NCBI GenBank assembly: GCA_011772495.1
Contig: WVZL01000044.1
Span: 62,001 to 126,000 of the forward strand
Length of the DNA: 64,000 nucleotides
Origin: Candidatus Aminicenantota bacterium
GTDB taxonomy: Bacteria; Acidobacteriota; Aminicenantia; Aminicenantales; Aminicenantaceae
Reading direction: 5' to 3'
Shown piece by piece: positions 60,301 through 64,000 of the stretch. The position numbers and the translations under genes are program-made. Position 1 is the stretch's first letter; each line of letters starts with the position of its first letter. The notes below the pieces were generated by a model that was given only the letters and a program-made list of their open reading frames with translations, was not told the origin of the DNA and ran no database searches.

Positions 60301-60689
60301 CCTTTTTGGGTCCGCTGGTCTGTTTGATGGATGAATTTTCTGCCTCTGATGGGGACATTTTTCCCTATCGGTTCAAGAAGCACAAACTCGGCAAAACAAT
60401 CGGCAAGCGAAGCTGGGGCGGTGTGGTTGGGATTCGAGGCTCACTGCCTCTCCTTGACGGAGGCTACCTGTATAAACCAGAATTTGCCACTTATGGTGCC
60501 GAAGGGCAAGGATGGATCATCGAAGGGTATGGTGTGGACCCGGATATTTATGTGGATAATGACCCGGCCAAGGAGTACGTAGGCATCGATGAGCAGCTCA
60601 ACAAAGCCATAGAAGTCATCTTGGAAGAACTAAAAACAAAAGAGAAGAAGTTGCCTCCAGTCCCGCCCTATCCTAAGAAAGACAAGTAG
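57396..60689 (+). CDS. Tricorn-type S41 protease, exported
   Basis: About 1097 residues from ATG 57396, which follows GACAAGGAGGTAAA; an ATG 51 nt earlier has no such site. Signal peptide (VILGVFLILIFFTGVLYA), an N-terminal six- and seven-bladed propeller region with Tricorn/TolB repeats (FARFSPDGRQIAFTGEYDG, KWSPDGKWIAYISD), a Lys/Glu-rich insert (about residues 555-590), a C-terminal PDZ domain (about 770-850) and the S41 domain with the catalytic Ser in DEFSASDGDIFPYRFK and His in GELNVGHTYVGGGD. A secreted degrader of peptides, unlike the cytoplasmic archaeal complex. Confidence 0.95.
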   Translation: MKSKVILGVFLILIFFTGVLYAPQETRLLRFPTIHKDQIVFTYAGDLYIVSSSGGVARKLTSHEGFEQFARFSPDGRQIAFTGEYDGNREVYLIPREGGIPKRLTYTASLGRDDVTDRMGPNNIVMGWRHDNQHIVFRSRRWEWNSFNGQLYLASVDGGIPQQLPLPRGGFCSFSPDDKKLAYNRIFREFRTWKRYRGGMADDVWIYDFETKKLENATNNPAQDIIPMWHGNKVYFLSDRDENKRMNLFVYDTATKETKKLTAFEDFDIKFPSLGPEAIVFENGGELYRFDLTQEKAAKIPVVIADDMISARDQIVNVSEKVTNYEISPDGKRALFGARGEIFTLPVKHGNTRNLTNTSGIHERNSKWSPDGKWIAYISDASGTDEIYIRPQDGSDKAEQITKNGDTYKYQIYWSPDSKKLLWGDKKLRLNYVDIETKEIVEVIKATAWEIRDYCWSPDSQWIAYSKFEAESMIKVYLYSLSTKKNHEITEGWYSSYGPCFSSDGKYLFLVSDRDFNPIYSRTEWNHAYRAMARVYLVTLSAEVKSPFEPKSDEVEPKKESDEVSEKAGEEKKKAEEKKEKQKKEVKVEVDLQGLKDRIIGFPVEVAYYGNITSVEDKVYYMKREEGERKLFLKMYDLKELKETDLGQIDGYEISSDMKKMLVSKDKSFAIIDLPKAQIKIKDKLDLSNMEMRLERRKEWNQIFNECWRQMKDFFYDPNMHGIDWEATRKRYEPLAKAANHRADLTYVIGEMIGELNVGHTYVGGGDFPKVKKVKVGLLGARFEKDPETGYYRIAKILKGENWDKSLRSPLTEVGVNVEEGNYLIAIDGKPTNDMTDMYEALLNAVGKQVTLKVNTKPQEKGSREVVVRPIEDELPLYYYNMVQTNIEKVTKATDGKVGYIHIPDMGRPGLNEFVKHFYPQLRKKALIIDVRSNGGGSVSPMIIERLRREIAMVGVARNTIPSPDPDAAFLGPLVCLMDEFSASDGDIFPYRFKKHKLGKTIGKRSWGGVVGIRGSLPLLDGGYLYKPEFATYGAEGQGWIIEGYGVDPDIYVDNDPAKEYVGIDEQLNKAIEVILEELKTKEKKLPPVPPYPKKDK

Positions 60690-60752
60690 GAGAATTATCC
60701 GAGAAGAAGTATAGAATAAAATAATAGGCAGCCACCCTAGGGGTTTAAGAGA

Positions 60753-61196
60753 GTGAGCTCCTCAGAAAAGGCAAAGATCAGCTGCCTGAATTGCGGAGCC
60801 ACAAACAATTATCCTTTAGTATCAAAAGGAAAAAAAGTCGTCTGCGGGCGTTGTCGAAGCCCTTTGCCCATACCCGGTGAAGTTCTCGGACTTTCTCCAG
60901 ACCAAGTAGCAGGCCTCATCCAGAATTCCAGCCTTCCGCTTCTTTTCGATTTTTATTCTCCTACCTGTCCTCCCTGTCATATGATGCATCCTGTCGTAGA
61001 AGGACTTGCCAGAAGAAGAGCTGGGGAGATCATGGTTATCAGGTTAAATGTGGATGAGTCTCCTGAATTTGCTGCTCATTTCGGGATACAAGGTGTCCCC
61101 ACCTTCATTGTCTTTTTTAAGGGCTATGAAAGAGGTCGGTCGAGTGGTGCCATGTCGGAAACAGATTTTTCTTTGTGGGTGGCTAGTAAAATCTGA
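60753..61196 (+). CDS. Thioredoxin with N-terminal zinc ribbon (TrxC-like)
   Basis: 147 residues. The N-terminal 45 residues carry two Cys pairs (CLNC and CGRC) that bind zinc, as in E. coli TrxC. A thioredoxin domain follows with active site CPPC (about residues 74-77) in FYSPTCPPCHMMHPVVEGLA and cis-Pro in GVPTFIVF. The motif is CPPC instead of TrxC's CGPC. GTG 60753 start. Follows the tricorn gene by 63 nt. Confidence 0.9.
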   Translation: MSSSEKAKISCLNCGATNNYPLVSKGKKVVCGRCRSPLPIPGEVLGLSPDQVAGLIQNSSLPLLFDFYSPTCPPCHMMHPVVEGLARRRAGEIMVIRLNVDESPEFAAHFGIQGVPTFIVFFKGYERGRSSGAMSETDFSLWVASKI

Positions 61197-61321
61197 CCTG
61201 AATTCAATTTGACACTTTTCACCTGAATTGTTATTCTTTTCCCACGCGCTAAGCCATGGGAAAATTGAGGGAAGGAAACGTCTTATATATAATTCTAAAA
61301 ATATTATTTTGAGAGGGAGAA

Positions 61322-61600
61322 ATGGCTAATAAATTGTCTCACGAGGAATTTATCAAACAAGCCATCGTGAAATTGAGAACGGGTAATTTCAAAGGAATTC
61401 ATTCGGTTTACAGCGGATTCAACGAAGCTTTCAAGAAGTATTTTGATAGAGAGGATCCTGTAAAAGTTACCAATAAACTGGCTAAAGAGGGTAAGCTCGT
61501 AATTAGGCCTACCAAAGGCGGGGTTGTGCTTTATCTTCCAGAGGAAGCTCCCCAGATGGTTAGAGCCGACCATGCTCTCAAAAAAATGGGCTTATTATAA
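61322..61600 (+). CDS. Small conserved-looking protein, winged-helix-like
   Basis: 92 residues: ANKLSHEEFIKQAIVKLR, then GIHSVYSGFNEAFKKYFD, VKVTNKLAKEGKLVIRPTKG and GVVLYLPEEAP. The helical first part and the beta hairpin near the end fit a small winged helix, but no family is recognised. A DNA-binding function is a guess only. ATG 61322 follows GAGAGGGAGA. Between the thioredoxin and flavoprotein genes. Confidence 0.68.
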   Translation: MANKLSHEEFIKQAIVKLRTGNFKGIHSVYSGFNEAFKKYFDREDPVKVTNKLAKEGKLVIRPTKGGVVLYLPEEAPQMVRADHALKKMGLL

Positions 61601-61672
61601 GACTTTTTTTTCATCCCTTATCAATACAGAGTTCAAATTTAACATCTTATAACTCTTAAAGAGGCGGGCATC

Positions 61673-62392
61673 ATGGAATTTGAGGCAGATGTGCAGGATA
61701 TCATAACCCGGGCGGACAGTGTTAAAAGTTTCAGGTTTCAAAAGCCCGCTTCTTTTACCCATAAGCCAGGACAATTCATGTACATCAAGATCAAGAGCGA
61801 AACCAAGGAGCTGATGAAACATTTCACGATTTCCAGCAGTCCCTCAGAAGATCATTTGGAATTCACCAAGAGGCTGACTGGAAGTGATTTCTCGAATGCT
61901 CTGGATGCATTAAAAATCGGGGATAAGGTTGGAATAAACGGTCCTTTTGGTTTTTTCACTTTTGAAGGCGAATTCGAAAAGATCGGGATACTTACAGGCG
62001 GAATCGGAATTACTCCTTTTCGGAGTATGATTAGGTACTGTACAGACAAACAAATAGCTACCAATATTATACTCCTCTATGGAAACCACTGCGAGAAGGA
62101 CATTGTTTTTGCCGAAGAGTTGGAAGAGATCCAAGGGCAAAACAAGAATTTCAAGGCAGTTTTCACCCTCTCTGAGCCTGACGAAGGTTGGGCGGGAAGG
62201 AGAGGAAGAATAAATCTTGATATGGCTAGGACAGAGGTGCCTGATTTTAAAGAAAGGATTTTCTACATCGCTGGTCCTCCGCCTTTGGTTGAAGCCATGA
62301 ATAATTTGCTCCAGGAACTCAACCTCACTCCAGACAAGATAAAAAAAGAAGATTTTCCAGGCTATGAGAACTTGAAAATCTATTCCCATTAA
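61673..62392 (+). CDS. FAD/NAD-binding ferredoxin-reductase-like protein
   Basis: 239 residues. FAD-binding barrel with HKPGQFMYIKI and MKHFTISSSPSEDH (the usual RxYS replaced by HFTIS), then an NAD(P)-binding Rossmann part with GILTGGIGITPFRSMIRY and YIAGPPPLVEAM. It has no iron-sulfur or globin domain of its own, so it needs a separate electron acceptor. ATG follows AAGAGGCGGGCATC. Redox partner unknown; the thioredoxin upstream is a possible but unproven link. Confidence 0.88.
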   Translation: MEFEADVQDIITRADSVKSFRFQKPASFTHKPGQFMYIKIKSETKELMKHFTISSSPSEDHLEFTKRLTGSDFSNALDALKIGDKVGINGPFGFFTFEGEFEKIGILTGGIGITPFRSMIRYCTDKQIATNIILLYGNHCEKDIVFAEELEEIQGQNKNFKAVFTLSEPDEGWAGRRGRINLDMARTEVPDFKERIFYIAGPPPLVEAMNNLLQELNLTPDKIKKEDFPGYENLKIYSH

Positions 62393-62556
62393 ATCGCGAT
62401 CTTTTTTATTTCTTCTCTGCAATTTCTGTGACCTCAATCCAAGTAACTCTATAACAGGTTATTCCTTCGACTCTAGCCGGTTAGAAGACCTAAAGAGGAA
62501 TGAGCTTACCGAGGAGAGATTGCTAAGACGAGGGAGAGTAAGAAAACTCTTGATAT

Positions 62557-63315
62557 TTAGAAATTTAGGACTAAAGAGCTTAGGAGATATTGGTCAGTGC
62601 TTTTGAATCCAGGCACAGGATAGTGGCTGTATTTCAGCTGATGGCTGATTTTTAAGGCGATATACCTACTGATGCTGACCGATAAAGAAGCAAGAGAAAA
62701 TAAACGATAATCTTTTGTATTTTCGAGATTGAAGAAAAATATATCCTGATAAGTTAATTCTGAATTAGACGAAATATTTATTTTCACTTGAGTTGATACC
62801 AGACAAGATGCGAAGGATAACTGCAATTCTGTACTTTTGATTTTTTCTATATTTTTCTCTCCGCTCCAGCCTAAGGTAAGTTCTGAAGACAATTCAAATT
62901 TTTCTGATTTGATCCAGAAATATCCAGCACCCAGTGTTAACGCTAAGCGATACTCAAAACCTGACATCTCATTCCTTTCGAATCGCCCAAATCCAAGGAG
63001 ATAAGCCTTAGAGGAGAGGCTGCGTCTGTATTCAAGGTGGCCGTAGTAAATTTCAGATTCTCTGATCCCTTCACTCTGAGAATAAATGATGCTGGCTTTA
63101 GATTTAAGCTCATTCTTTTTGATTTTTAGATTTTGTTCGGTGTCAAACCCTAGAGTGAGTTCTTGAGTATTTCCTGAGGTCATCAATAGAGAAAAACTTG
63201 TCGATAAGGAATAGATTTTCTGGTCTTTCTCATTCCCCTCTTCAGCCTGAATAACCAGAGAAAAAGAGATTAAAAGGATAAAGATTGAAGTTATTTTTTT
63301 TCTGTTAAAAAGCAA
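62557..63315 (-). CDS. DUF481-family outer-membrane protein
   Basis: 252 residues with a signal peptide (ITSIFILLISFSLVIQAEEG) and DUF481 features: LSTSFSLLMTSGNTQELTLG (the SGNT motif), YYGHLEYRRSLSSKAYLLGF and LGAGYFWIKSEKFELSSELT, ending in a terminal Phe (SLVLNF). The family is the YdiY-like salt-stress-associated barrel group without a known substrate. ATG 63315. Confidence 0.88.
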   Translation of the reverse strand: MLFNRKKITSIFILLISFSLVIQAEEGNEKDQKIYSLSTSFSLLMTSGNTQELTLGFDTEQNLKIKKNELKSKASIIYSQSEGIRESEIYYGHLEYRRSLSSKAYLLGFGRFERNEMSGFEYRLALTLGAGYFWIKSEKFELSSELTLGWSGEKNIEKIKSTELQLSFASCLVSTQVKINISSNSELTYQDIFFFNLENTKDYRLFSLASLSVSISRYIALKISHQLKYSHYPVPGFKSTDQYLLSSLVLNF

Positions 63316-63404
63316 TTTTTACTCCTTGGCTGAAATTTTTCCTTTGCAAAGATTATGCAATAGGAATTTTGTGCAGAAACGTGTCATCCTTTGCTCCCGG
63401 AGTG

Positions 63405-63992
63405 CTATTTTCCTTTTCTCCAGAACATAAAGGGACCGATCACTGGCAGGTGAGGAAGGCGGCTTTTTCTCAGGGGGAATATTCCTCTACTCACCAGTCG
63501 AATGTCTTCGATAGTATAAAATGCCTGGGGATTGAATTCTCTGATGATTCCAGCCACATTTTCTATATCATGCCGTCTAATAATGATATAAATCACATGA
63601 ACCTTTCCTCTCAAATCTTGGGCGTCAATGCTTGTTATCCCATAGTCTTTTTCTCTTAAATGCTCGATTAACTCAGTGGCATCTTTTTTAGTAATAACCC
63701 GAATGATTGAATTCCCTATGGCTATCTTTTTCTCGATCTGAAGCCCAATAAAAGTCCCCATAGCGAAACCGGCGCCATAGGCGATATAACAGGCAACATT
63801 GTTGAGGTTTTGTATGATCACTCTTATGGCGAGAAGCCAGATTATAACCTCAAAGAATCCAACCAAAGGGGCGAGATATTTTAGTCCCCTGGAGACAAAG
63901 ATTATTCTCACTGTGCCGAGGCTAACATCCAGAATTCTGGCCATAAAAATCAGCAGGGGTATAACAATCCATTTAAAGATTTCCGAACTCAA
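63405..63992 (-). CDS. UPF0316/DUF2179 family membrane protein (5' end uncertain)
   Basis: 195 residues with three hydrophobic helices in the first 90 residues (IPLLIFMARILDVSLGTVRI, LAPLVGFFEVIIWLLAIRVI and YIAYGAGFAMGTFIGLQIEK) and a soluble C-terminal DUF2179-type domain (IIRVITKKDATELIEHLREK, VHVIYIIIRRHDIE). This matches the UPF0316/YebE-type family of unknown function. The only start inside the window is TTG at 63992; the true start may lie beyond the window edge. The tail is basic. Confidence 0.8.
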   Translation of the reverse strand: MSSEIFKWIVIPLLIFMARILDVSLGTVRIIFVSRGLKYLAPLVGFFEVIIWLLAIRVIIQNLNNVACYIAYGAGFAMGTFIGLQIEKKIAIGNSIIRVITKKDATELIEHLREKDYGITSIDAQDLRGKVHVIYIIIRRHDIENVAGIIREFNPQAFYTIEDIRLVSRGIFPLRKSRLPHLPVIGPFMFWRKGK

Positions 63993-64000
63993 AAAGGATT

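Noticed and set aside
1-64000. tRNA, rRNA, CRISPR or prophage genes
   Set aside because: No T-loop motif, rRNA segment, spaced direct repeat or phage gene was found on reading; a scan by tool could still reveal a tRNA.

Overview
The window reads as a bacterial chromosome segment from a diderm with lipopolysaccharide: lpxB, waaA, lnt, several outer-membrane beta-barrel proteins, a SPOR protein and pseudopilins are all present. The gene content (archaeal/eukaryotic-type ProRS, ADP-forming acyl-CoA synthetase, thermophile-type protein disulfide oxidoreductase, tricorn-type protease, many exported peptidases) resembles Candidatus Aminicenantes or a relative near Acidobacteriota. That placement is inference; the window has no rRNA gene. 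I saw no tRNA, CRISPR array, phage or intact insertion sequence. Coding density is high and most genes sit in short, tightly packed operons with ATGA or TGATG overlaps.

Layout. 1-2.1 kb (minus): DUF1844 gene, ribF, then a promoter, a structured RNA and pyrR (cut by the window start). 2.2-3.0 kb: mazG. 3.0-8.4 kb (minus): nfeD, slipin, SPOR protein, lnt and prfB, the last with an intact +1 programmed frameshift. 8.5-10.7 kb: HU, a deoxyhypusine-synthase-like protein, coaE. 10.8-13.0 kb (minus): three PilZ-like proteins around a LuxR-type regulator whose receiver domain has lost its phosphoacceptor. 13.2-16 kb (plus): proS, pcm, DUF192. 16.2-21.3 kb (minus): rpsO, pnp, three pseudopilins, lpxB. 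21.4-25.4 kb: a DUF1648-like membrane protein, a Lys/Glu-rich protein and a tldE/tldD pair with a Tat signal on TldD. 25.5-30.8 kb: waaA, an outer-membrane protein, a PAP2 phosphatase, a Zn-ribbon protein, an alpha/beta hydrolase, an M23 peptidase. 30.8-32.8 kb: S9 peptidase behind a 9-bp tandem repeat. 33.1-34.7 kb: a phosphoglycerate mutase whose sequence is circularly permuted. 34.9-38.4 kb: a four-gene ABC exporter. 38.6-44.9 kb: lipoprotein, M24 and M28 peptidases, nitroreductase, aminotransferase. 45.2-51.8 kb (minus): three consecutive alkaline-phosphatase-superfamily enzymes, a ribbon-helix-helix protein and an Oxa1/TMCO1-like membrane protein. 52-55.6 kb: YhfC-type membrane protein, acyl-CoA synthetase, PDO. 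55.9-64 kb: beta-barrel protein, tricorn protease, Zn-ribbon thioredoxin, small protein, flavoprotein reductase, DUF481 protein, UPF0316 protein.

How it fits together. Exported peptidases (S9, M24, M28, M23, tricorn-like S41), TldD/E, an aminotransferase and an ATP-forming acyl-CoA synthetase are consistent with a peptide-fermenting life style (inference). The rest is housekeeping: translation (prfB, rpsO, proS), RNA turnover, cofactors (ribF, coaE) and envelope biogenesis.

The most unusual single gene is the permuted iPGM at 33084-34709. Its metal ligands and catalytic Ser are all identifiable, but the native C-terminal part precedes the native N-terminal part. Other items worth following are the pyrR leader RNA, the PilZ/degenerate-regulator cluster, the three-phosphatase operon, two families of dispersed inverted repeats, and two promoters placed so close to start codons that near-leaderless mRNAs are expected.
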